Part shown: in pieces, positions 50,626-59,591 of the stretch
How positions within the stretch are numbered: position 1 is the stretch's first letter
How the letters are laid out: each line of letters starts with the position of its first letter
Source of the DNA: Sipunculus nudus
Taxonomy: Eukaryota; Annelida; Sipuncula; Golfingiida; Sipunculidae
Length of the DNA: 64,000 bases
NCBI GenBank assembly: GCA_026874595.1
Contig: CM049318.1
Span: 53,421,250 to 53,485,249 of the forward strand
Direction of reading: 5' to 3'
Position numbers and translations under genes: made by a program
The notes under the pieces: generated by a model
Database searches by the model: none
What the model was told of the DNA's origin: nothing
Seen by the model: the letters and a program-made list of their open reading frames with translations, nothing else

Positions 50626-50655
50626 GATGCTAACTGGAAATCTGTTTCGTTGCAG
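50626..50655 (+). other. Plausible intron acceptor before the methyltransferase exon
   Basis: A perfect-looking branch-point word TGCTAAC (about 50630) is followed by a pyrimidine-rich stretch and TTGCAG ending at 50655. If used, it would join a 5' untranslated exon to the coding exon. No upstream exon has been identified. Confidence 0.35.
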
Positions 50656-50664
50656 TTGACCTGG

Positions 50665-50712
50665 ATGACCTTTGGTGCGTCGTCTTTCCATTCCACACCG
50701 AAAGGCAAATAA
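50665..50712 (+). other. Short upstream ORF, 15 codons
   Basis: ATG at 50665 opens a 15-codon frame ending with TAA at 50710-50712, 19 bases before the methyltransferase ATG and out of frame with it. If the mRNA begins upstream of 50665, this frame could reduce initiation at the main start. Confidence 0.4.
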
Positions 50713-50731
50713 AAAGACCAACGTCGTAAAC

Positions 50732-51751
50732 ATGCGCGCCGGAAGCAGAGGAAATGTACTTCGTGTCAGCCTGATAGGGGGCGCACTCGTTCTTGCTGGC
50801 TTCCTGTATTTCAGTGACTCTTTGCGAATAAATATATTCAACTATGTGAAAGATGTCGACTATCGGAAAGATTTCGAACCAGGCGGCTTGTTAATGCGTA
50901 AATCATGCACTTTAGATTGTCTCACACAGAAACCGATATTCTGCAGAAATGGTAATTATAGTCTCGTGGATTTTAGCGTGAATAAGACAGAAAGCCCAGA
51001 AGAAAGCAAGAAGAGACAGGAATCATTTGAAAAGGTGTACAAAAGCAAAGCCTGGGTTCATAATAAAGCAATATTAGACGCCCGATATTCAGAGGTCCAG
51101 GGCTCAGGCGCTGGATCTACTTTAGAATGGGCACAAGAAGCCATTGGTGTTTTACATTCCGTGATTAATGAGCTGAAGAAACAGTTAGGCAAAGACACAA
51201 TCCGGATTTTAGACGTCCCGTGCGGAGATATGGTATGGATGAACCGTTTTCTACAAACTCGCGATGATATTAATTACACTGGAATGGATATAGTCCCTGA
51301 GTTAATAACAAATCACAAAGAATGCTACAAACGTTTCACCAACTGGAAATTTGTACATCAAGATATAGTTGCCCAACCATTAAGAGAGACCTATGACGTC
51401 ATATTTTGTCGAATGATGCTGCAACATTTATTCACTGCGGATGTGTTTAAAGTATTGCATCATTTCCAAGAAAGTCGTACACCATATTTATTAACTACAA
51501 CGTTTCCCGGTGCTGGTGCCCACGTGGAACTGAAAAATGACGAGAAAGGTCGTTTTCGTCTGCTGAACCTCCAACTTCCGCCTTTCTCACTGCGCATGCC
51601 CATATGCATGACAAGGGATGGAGACGTTGACCGCGGTATACATCACTACTTAGCACTCTGGGAAATGCCTTTAAGATCAATGTCGCAGTGCAACCCAAAG
51701 ACAATAAAAAAACCTGCAGGGGCAAAACTGGATTTTCTAGTTTGCAACTGA
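50732..51751 (+). CDS. Membrane-anchored class I SAM-dependent methyltransferase
   Basis: Intact single-exon frame of 339 residues. The start is the first in-frame ATG (A at -3) after an in-frame TGA at 50666. Residues about 12-28 form a hydrophobic anchor after a short basic N-terminus, suggesting a type II protein of the secretory pathway; NxS/T sequons lie at Asn75, Asn84 and Asn181. The catalytic fold spans about 155-310: SAM-binding motif I ILDVPCGD (159-166), acidic-loop motif GMDIVPEL (184-191), CRMMLQHL (226-233), YLLTTTF (252-258) and RLLNLQLPPF (276-285). This motif set, especially LDVPCGD with W about two residues on and the LNLxxPPF block, is one I associate with bacterial methyltransferases of unknown substrate. 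The substrate cannot be deduced. Whether the domain came by horizontal transfer is inference. Confidence 0.85.
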   Translation: MRAGSRGNVLRVSLIGGALVLAGFLYFSDSLRINIFNYVKDVDYRKDFEPGGLLMRKSCTLDCLTQKPIFCRNGNYSLVDFSVNKTESPEESKKRQESFEKVYKSKAWVHNKAILDARYSEVQGSGAGSTLEWAQEAIGVLHSVINELKKQLGKDTIRILDVPCGDMVWMNRFLQTRDDINYTGMDIVPELITNHKECYKRFTNWKFVHQDIVAQPLRETYDVIFCRMMLQHLFTADVFKVLHHFQESRTPYLLTTTFPGAGAHVELKNDEKGRFRLLNLQLPPFSLRMPICMTRDGDVDRGIHHYLALWEMPLRSMSQCNPKTIKKPAGAKLDFLVCN

Positions 51752-51765
51752 AACAATTAAGATTA

Positions 51766-51771
51766 AATAAA
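51766..51771 (+). terminator. Polyadenylation signal AATAAA
   Basis: AATAAA begins 15 bases after the methyltransferase stop codon; a second one lies at 52121-52126. The second would give a more usual 3' untranslated length. Confidence 0.45.
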
Positions 51772-51899
51772 ACGGTGTACTCATGTCTGCATTCCAAACA
51801 AAAATTTAACCAATCATGGCGCTTTGGTAAAAACACATCTTTCCTTAAAGACATTTTAAGATCTCTACGGGAAGATGAATCAACAGCACAACTAGGTAA

Positions 51900-52410
51900 A
51901 AATAATACCGCTTGACACTATCGTTACAACGTGGTACGATGACAGTTTACCTCACGGATGGTTAGACAAAAGGTTCAAACACGTTTTGGCACATATTTCT
52001 TGTGTAGCATAAGGACACCAATTAATCCTGCATATTACCATTAATGCAGATGCTTAGACGCTATTGAAACCAAAATGACCGAATCACTAGTATATCCGAA
52101 AGAATGGACACTAACCTATAAATAAAATGAGATATTGCTTCTTTTCCACCTAGCTTCCGGTTGTATCAGCCAATAGGAATCTGGCATGATTGTACACACT
52201 GCAATGTATGACGGGAAGGTCCCCGGAAGGGTGTTTATGAAAATAAGGGTCTATCCTGGAAAGTGAGCTGCTTTTATATGCAAGTGAGAGATTCATTTGC
52301 TTAGATTCCTTTGCTTGATTTGTATGGAAATCCTCTTGGTTCTGTCCAAAGATCCTTGTGGCAGACTTTCACCCTTTTAATTTTTACGTTTTTTTCGAAT
52401 TTACGTTTAT
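51900..52410. other. Stretch with no recognised feature
   Basis: Probably 3' untranslated region and flank of the methyltransferase gene; nothing else recognised. Confidence 0.45.
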
Positions 52411-53035
52411 AATCGGATTTTAATGAAATTTTCAGGATAGCTCTTCAATGATACAAGGAATTGATTACATTTTAGGGGTGATCCAGATGACCATCTAGAT
52501 CCAGGAATTGTTTAGGGGAAAATGCTGCGTATCCATCATATGACAGTGCCATATGTGGGATATGCGCTGCCTTGGCGATGGTCTGCGCACTCTGAGTGCT
52601 TTTCTGGTTCATTTTACATATGTTTAAAAGAATGAGTCATTTTTACGGATGGCTTGTTGGTAATGTATCTGATCTTCTAAAAGGCGCTCATATGAAAGCA
52701 TTTTGATTACAATATTTATTCGGACATATTCATGTACAGACATCAGAAAGGTGAAATAAAGTGAATAAATAAAAAGGAAAAGAATACAGTGCAAAACCTA
52801 ATATAAACGGATTTTAATTAAATGTTCAGGATAGCTGGGCAATGATACAAAGAACAAATGATTACATTATTGGGGTGACCCGGATCACTATCTGGATCCG
52901 GGAATTTTTTTAAGGAAAAAGACTGCCTATATGACAATGCCATATGTTGGTAGTGAGCTGCCATAAAGGTGTTCTGCGCTCTTTGAGTACTCTTTTAGGT
53001 CATTATACATATATTTAAAAATCAAATGTCATTCA
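52411..53035 (+). repeat. Two-copy direct repeat, about 390 bp apart
   Basis: 52411-52645 and 52803-53035 share CGGATTTTAATTAAA or its variant, TTCAGGATAGCT, AATGATACAA, GATTACATT, GGGTGACCCGGATCAC or its variant, CTGGATCCGGGAATT, GACAATGCCATATG, GAGTACTC and ATTTTACATATGTTTAAAA. They are collinear for about 230 bp. This is a dispersed repeat inserted twice or duplicated in tandem. Confidence 0.8.
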
Positions 53036-53299
53036 TACATTTCGAGAAATAAACATTCTTTAAAGTATATTTATTCATATTTTGTTCGCCATAGCTCTGC
53101 TTGATTGGAATCGTCATTTTTCAACTAAGAAGGGTTAGACTGAGTATTGAACGTTTGCGTGTCAGCTTCCAGTATAATGTGTCATGTTAAAAAATCATCT
53201 TTTATTTAGGAAACATTTTTATCCAAACAATTGATCTTTCATAAGCTTTCACTTTTCTACACAAAGTCATAATTTCTTCAAATTATTTTCACAGAATAG

Positions 53300-53780
53300 A
53301 TGGCTTATATATACACTCGCCATCACTCCCGTAATGATGGTGCCGTGCCCATACTGTTTTTCGGAAGAAAAAAAAACATCTTCACGCAAAATTTGTATAC
53401 CCTATATATGCCTCACGTATACTTCTTGTTTGATCTCTTAAACTGTATAATTTGCCATTCTTTGTTGACTTTTTTCAGGGGAGGGGTTTCCTGGAGAAAC
53501 CATAGCACATGTGATCTTTATATCTTGAACAACAGTCCCTGCGAAAAGCACAAGATAAAAATATGTGACCTTCAGTCTCTACCAGCTCATTACAGAACTA
53601 TTTATCATATGAAATCGTGGATTTTCCATGGGTGCATCAAGAGTATATTTATTGTACATTACGAGTGGAGAAATTAATACATAATGTGAAATGATACATA
53701 TTTATGGTCGCATTTCAAAAGGTTGTAGCTTTTTGTTACTATTTTTTGGTGACTATTTTTTTTAAAAACTAGGGACCCAT
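53300..53780. other. Stretch with a 125-codon frame of doubtful reality
   Basis: A plus-strand frame at 53300-53677 has no recognisable domain and a low-complexity composition. I do not support it as a gene. Confidence 0.4.
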
Positions 53781-53784
53781 GGGT

Positions 53785-54410
53785 CCCGACGGTAAGCTGA
53801 ATTTTTCTTAAAGGATATGTTTTTGAGCTTTTTTTCAAAATGCGGGTTATGTGATCAAGTTTGAAGCCAATTGTCAATCCAAAATGGCGTTATCATCTGG
53901 AAACAGATATGTGGATGAAAGGTTTGGCTTAAAATGCAACCACAATCTCTTAAAAGAAGTTGGTCCTATGACCTTGACCTTGAACTTAAAATCAAAAGGG
54001 TTCTTACTTTAGTGGTTGGCAATATATAAGTCAAGTTCAAATCCAATATGTCAGTCCAACCTGGAGCTATCATCTGAAAACAAATTTGTGGACAGATGGC
54101 ACCTTGTGACCCGAAAATTAATCAAGTTCATACTCTATTGGCGGGTAGGCTTTAAGTTCTAATTGAAGGTTTGGGATGAAAAGTTTGGCTTAGAATACGT
54201 CCACAATCTTTCTGAATAAGTGGGTCCTGTGACCTTGACCTTTGAACTTATGACCCTAAAATAGGGTTCTTGTTTTAAAGGCGGGCTATATACAAGCCAA
54301 TTTGAAATCGAAATGCCAGTCGAATCTGGAGTTATCATCAGGAACAGATTTGGCGGACATACAGAAAGACGAACAGACGGACAGACAGGGTGATTAATAT
54401 ATGGTATCCG
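53785..54410 (+). repeat. Two tandem units of a TGACCTTGACCTT repeat
   Basis: Units of about 265 bp share AAGTTTGAAGCCAATTGTCA or a variant, GAGTTATCATCTGGAAACAG or a variant, AGGTTTGGCTTAAAATGCA, CCACAATCT, GTGGGTCC, then TGACCTTGACCTTGAACTTA (53969 and 54230). The right end runs into GACGAACAGACGGACAGACA, a common tail of such animal repeats. Confidence 0.8.
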
Positions 54411-54484
54411 ACAATTCAAGCGTGGTCCTAATAAACACACGTTTCAGGACACAATTTGAAGCCAAAGTTGCAAATCTCAATATA

Positions 54485-54805
54485 TAAGTATCAATATAAT
54501 TTGACAGTCTCAAAATAAAGGAAAAAATGCATAAAGATAGAAAAAAATACAGATGGCGCTTTTTCAGATGACAGTTTTCAGGAAATGAAGATACCAGTCA
54601 TAAGCAATAAACACACCAGGTTTCGTGGGAATAGATGATACCATAGCTGAGAAAAATTGATGTTATTTGACGGTCTCAAACACAGAAAAAAATCGTTTCA
54701 ATTAGAAAAAATACAGTTTTCGCCACCAGTTTACGGGAACTGACAACCCTAGTCATGGTCAATATTCAATGCAAGATTCAGGGCAATCAATGCATTGATT
54801 ATCAA
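54485..54805 (+). repeat. Two-unit tandem repeat, period about 165 bp
   Basis: ATTTGACAGTCTCAAAATAA, GAAAAAATACAGATGGCGC, CAGTTTTCAGGAAATGAAGA in the first unit correspond to ATTTGACGGTCTCAAACACA, GAAAAAATACAGTTTTCGCC and CAGTTTACGGGAACTGACAA in the second. Confidence 0.7.
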
Positions 54806-55890
54806 GATACTGGAGGTTTTGTATAAATTTTTTAATTATTCTTGGGGTACTTACAAGCCCCATAGCTCGGACGATAAAGGTTATGGTGACATAATTTCAG
54901 GTTCCCAAGGAGATTTTTATTAACCTCCCTGGAGAATTCAGTTACATGTTTCTAGGGTCAAAGGTTACGATTTGTGCCCTGCTAACGGCCGGCCCGGACT
55001 GACGACTGACACAGTACCATTTTTATACCTCAGTTGACTTTCGACCAGCTAAGCTTAAAAAAATCATGATCATATGGAGGTACTGGTCTATCCTTATGAT
55101 TAGTATCAAGGCTCTAACACTAACAATTTTTTTATTACAGAAAATAAAATACTGAACATATTGATTCCTTATATATCATCTATATTCTGCAAAATGTAGC
55201 AGCTGTTTACTTTCTATGAAGCTTTTTTTCACCAAAATTGTAGTACCTTTCCTACCTACTATGCCTTACCTTTTTTCTAATGCCTTCATATATTTGTCAT
55301 ATGCCTTTTTACTGGCTCTGCGTCTAATTTTCTCAGTCAATTTATCCAAACAAGATTTTCTGGGAAAAAGCATTTCTAAGGTGCAATCTTACTGCCATAA
55401 TGTTAGGAATATTAATGTGCCTCTAAATTATTAACATGAGTAATTGAGTAGAATTGTTAGCCAACAATTCGGGTTATATTTTGACATACAAATTTAGTAA
55501 AAACATATGGAAATGTAGTTCTGGTAGACATCACGAAGTGTTAACTACTGTGACTCCTTGGCGGTAAGGCTTTCTCAAAACCTTAATGGAATTTTCATCG
55601 TTACAACCTTATCTCGTGATTATATCATGAAGCCTCCCTGCTGTCATTCATTCTGGATGTCTTAATGTTCACGCTTTAACCCTTTACTGTTCAGATTAGC
55701 CTGCGGATTGTCACACTCCTACTGTTCAGATTAATTTAGCATTTTTTCCACATTTTGACATGAATCCATATAAGAGACATTAACTCGTTAACCGTTCAAG
55801 GTTTCTTTGTGAAATTTTCATGATTTACTGTCAGGTATATGTCCTTTATGTTCATTATAATTTTTTTCTGCATACCTTGTTTGATTTATA
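54806..55890. other. Stretch with no recognised feature
   Basis: Nothing recognised. The repeated words TTTACTGTTCAGATTA near 55684 and 55725 suggest a small internal duplication. Confidence 0.5.
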
Positions 55891-55894
55891 TGTA

Positions 55895-57320
55895 ACTTAG
55901 GTAAATACAGGTAAAAACAGGTAAATCTGTACTACCTGCATTTCCACTCACTGCTAAATCACCAAAGTGACCCCTTTACCTTGTTCAGGTAACCCATTTA
56001 CCATTTGATCAAAAAAAGGAAAATATAAGGATTTTTCTTTACTCTAAGGTAATTTTTAATTAAAGGTAAGTAAAAGGTAAATGATTTGGTTTAATAATGG
56101 AAAGGGAACCACCGACGAACAAGAATGGGCAAATAAAATTGGATTTTACTGTGCAAATCAAATATTTTTCACCTGAAACGCTTTCTGACCCAAAAAGCAT
56201 ATTCTAGGACTCTGTTAACATATAACACATGTTTACCTGTACAGGTAAGTAAAGGTAAGTATAGGTAAATTATTTTTTTATTCTGAATGTGCACGCAAAC
56301 ACCTTGTTCATCATTACAGTTACTATAAATTAATACCTTATCTATTTATTGACTGTATGATTCACTTTTGATATAAGAACAGGTGCTATTAGTACAGTAT
56401 TGAAGTTACCTATGTGAATACCCTTGTTCTTCAACTGATCTAATTACCTGTGGCAGTGACAAAATCATGCCAGAGAGGAATATAGATGAACAGGTGTTAA
56501 TTGTTTCAAAACATATTATATATTGATTTTAGAGATATAAAATATAAATTGATAATTTTGGTTATGGTTACACATAAAAATATACTCACCTGTACAGGTG
56601 AGTTCAGGTAAATACAGGTAAATAATTTTTTTCGAGTGAAGAATATATTTATACATGTAATAAGGGAGACCACCAAAAAAAAAACCTAAATTTTTATGTG
56701 CCATGTGTAAATTATATGAATTACAGGTACTAACTGCACAATAAATCAGGTTACCTGAAATGATACCTTTGATCTTAAACAGATTTAATTACCTTTGCAA
56801 GTAAAGAATATTAAGACAACTTTTCAGTTTAAAAGTAGAAAGGAAAATTTTGAAGGAGTCAAAACAATATGCAGAAACTATCTTTAAATCAACTGCACAG
56901 CTACTAGACGTGTGAATTTCCATTTTGGCAATTGCTACCTGTAAAAATATACTCACCTGCACAGGTGAGTTAAGGTAAATAAAGGTTAATTCTCAATTTT
57001 TTATTTCAATTATATATTTATACGTGTTATAAGGGACATAACAAAAAAAAATTTATTTTTGTGTAAAATATATAAATTATGGGTGCAAACTGCACTATTT
57101 ATCTAGTTACCTGTAATATACCTTTTTATCACAAATTAATATATTTTAACATGTGCAGTCTGGAAACAATTTAATCGCTGATGGGAAGATTTTAAAACTA
57201 AAAATCTCGAAAATTGCGTTTACTCTGGTTGTAAAAGTTCCATGCTATAATTAAATTTCTGTTTAGTTGGCCTGTCGCGTTTATGCTGCACAGGTAAAAA
57301 TCAGGTGCGACAGGTAAACA
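55895..57320 (+). repeat. Satellite of about 350-bp monomers with ACCTGTACAGGT palindromes
   Basis: Five related monomers have centres near 55900, 56240, 56593, 56960 and 57292. Three carry a palindrome: TTACCTGTACAGGTAA (56233-56248), ACTCACCTGTACAGGTGAGT (56584-56603, perfect) and ACTCACCTGCACAGGTGAGT (56951-56970). Each is followed by runs of AGGTAAATACAGGTAAAT type. Downstream parts also align, for example TTATACATGTAATAAGGGA with TTATACGTGTTATAAGGGA, and AATTACAGGTACTAACTGCA with AATTATGGGTGCAAACTGCA. No coding capacity. Confidence 0.8.
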
Positions 57321-57804
57321 GGTGTGCACTTGGTATGATCAACAATTAGCCTGAATAAACATTGATATATCTAAAAACTTCCCATTCAAAACATTGCTGA
57401 TGTACTACAATGTGAAAAAAAAACCAAATATGACTTAAAATTTATTAAAACATTTGTTAATTTCCTAATTAAGGGGATCCATGCAAATTTCTTTTGAAGT
57501 ACCCGCCCCCCGCGGCTGACGGTGTTTGAGCGATAATAATGAATATACCAATATGTAGCACACAATGTACATTGACGAGGCGGTTTTGCAGACTTGAATC
57601 GTAGGATTATCTTACCATGTCTAAAAAAATGATAAACAAAAAAAAATAAAACACTTTATGTGCAATTTAAGATGCAAAATGACCAGTTTGTTTGTGTTTT
57701 CCTTAAACGGCCCAAATGTACAGCGTCAACACTCGGCCAGCGGTGGAGAGTTTAAGCGGTGACGCTGCAAACTTTCCTCAGCCAATCAGAACTACTTTTA
57801 CATC

Positions 57805-57905
57805 GGCAAGGTTCACGTGATATGGTCTCGCGTGTTTATTTTGAATAGGCTTTAACATCAAAAAGGTTCACGTGGCAAGGTCTGGCGTGTTTATTTTGAA
57901 GGCCT
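57805..57905 (+). repeat. Short direct repeat pair
   Basis: AAGGTTCACGTGATATGGTC with TCGCGTGTTTATTTTGAA is followed about 55 bp later by AAGGTTCACGTGGCAAGGTC with TGGCGTGTTTATTTTGAA. A G run follows at 57920. Confidence 0.85.
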
Positions 57906-58322
57906 CGGGAGATAAATGGAGGGGGGGGGGGGTTCTGGAACAATCCTCTCACGTCATGCCACATATGCATTAGAACGGATTCTTTCTCGCAGGGATAAGA
58001 AACAATGAGAACACTGGTAGTAGAGCAATCATTTTTTACATATTTAAAAAATGCACAGTAATGTAAAGAAATCATCATGAACAAGAATATAAAATAATGA
58101 AAAATGAATATTTTTTTAAAGCTAGAAAGGTCTTTTTAAAATGTGCTTTTGGTAATAATACAATATTTCATACTGGTCTTCTATGCCTTTCCATAATAAA
58201 AAAAATTATATTCAACAACTTATGTTGTTTCAATGAAAATGTTTTCTGTTTATGTGTATATTTGTCTGCGTGGACTTGCTTTTAGATTATGATTGCCAAT
58301 GCTTAGACATGAATGTCTGGGT

Positions 58323-58338
58323 GGCCCTGAAAAGGGCC
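58323..58338 (-). terminator. Orphan histone-type 3' stem-loop
   Basis: The minus strand reads GGCCCTTTTCAGGGCC followed directly by ACCCA. This matches the metazoan replication-dependent histone mRNA stem-loop (GGYYCTTTTCAGRRCC) and its usual ACCCA flank. No histone reading frame lies upstream on the minus strand, and no clear purine-rich downstream element was found. It could be a relic of a histone gene or part of a repeat that captured a histone 3' end. Confidence 0.5.
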
Positions 58339-58528
58339 GCTGAAACGAAATGAGAACTTGGTTAGATTACTGTCTTACAATCACATTGAAGGTGAATAAA
58401 TATGATCAAATTATCTTTTACAAAGTTTTGTTTACCAGTTTACTGTTAAGAATGATTACCTTAAAAAATGTAATAAATTGTAAGAAAAACACAATGTCAC
58501 GTATATATTTAATCCATCAAGCACAATT

Positions 58529-58636
58529 GGTCCCACTGAAGGCGAGCACCAGGTGACGGGATACCCTGTCCCTCAACACTGCAAAGCCGTGAGAGAGCAA
58601 GCCACCTGGGTAAACAACCTTGCAGTGGTCCCAAAT
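58529..58636. other. Inverted-repeat segment able to fold
   Basis: Outer arms TGGTCCCACTGAAGG and CCTTGCAGTGGTCCCA are near-complementary. Inner arms CCAGGTG (about 58550) and CACCTGG (about 58602) are perfectly complementary. The segment is GC-richer than its surroundings. It may be a structured RNA or a decayed small element; no known RNA family was recognised. Confidence 0.3.
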
Positions 58637-58639
58637 AAG

Positions 58640-59591
58640 CTATCTAACACATTTGAACATCTTAATATATAAAGGAAACATTTTATATTAAAATACACAA
58701 TATGTACAAATACCATACACAATACTAATCATGATAATTAAAAATGAACTGAACTCACCTCTGAGGGCCAGGACACTGTACTCACCTGGGGATGCACATG
58801 CCAAATTAACAATACATAGGACGGTCTAATTACTCTTATAAATAAAGCCCATACAAATAGAAAACACCACACAAGTGAATCTGCATTATAAAATATAACC
58901 CATGTATAAAATGTACAATAAAACAGTCCTAAAGAACACCAGATGTATAAGGTATACATATAAAAAGCAACATTCAAATTCTGAAAGAATCATATATACA
59001 AATATATAATAGTCTGTGAAACAGGTATACAAATAAATGTTGTAAAAATACACACGAAGGGATCAATTATATAAAGTGACAATAAGACATACTGTACTTA
59101 AAAAAGTAGACAAACAGATACACTGGTACATAGTGGTACACAGTGAATATCTGGCATAATAAACATGTGAATATATGCACTGATGTTGTAAACAACATAT
59201 GGACTTGTATATAAAACAAACATGTAAATATGAATTATAAGGTGTAAAACACACTGACAGTATACAAAACAACATTCAGTGACAATCTACAAAAATAATT
59301 ATCAGTGACTTGTAATAAGGTTGTGTATGCATACTCTTATAAACTATTAATAATGTGTGAAAAGTGTGTGTGCAGAATAAAATGTATACCAGTACTGATT
59401 GTAAAAACAAGTGTATGCAGAAAAAAGTGTAAAGTGACTGTATAACTATATACAAATATATGTAAAAAGTTAAAATCTGTGTAAAAACAGTTTAAATCTA
59501 TGAAATGCACAAACATAACATATATAAATCAGTTACATGACATGCAACATCAAAATATAAATTACACCTTACCTAATGTGTTGTGATGCTT
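58640..59591. other. AT-rich stretch, probable 3' flank of the transposase
   Basis: Dominated by TATACAAA- and GTGTAAAA-like words. No coding region recognised. Confidence 0.5.

Noticed and set aside
50672-50731. A 20-residue N-terminal extension of the methyltransferase
   Set aside because: It would need a TTG start; the first in-frame ATG is at 50732 and precedes a normal signal anchor.
53300-53677. A 125-codon plus-strand gene
   Set aside because: There is no domain, and it lies among tandem repeats and AT-rich sequence with no supporting signals.
58320-58980. A histone gene upstream of the stem-loop on the minus strand
   Set aside because: Translation of this strand shows no histone-fold sequence or known histone C-terminus.
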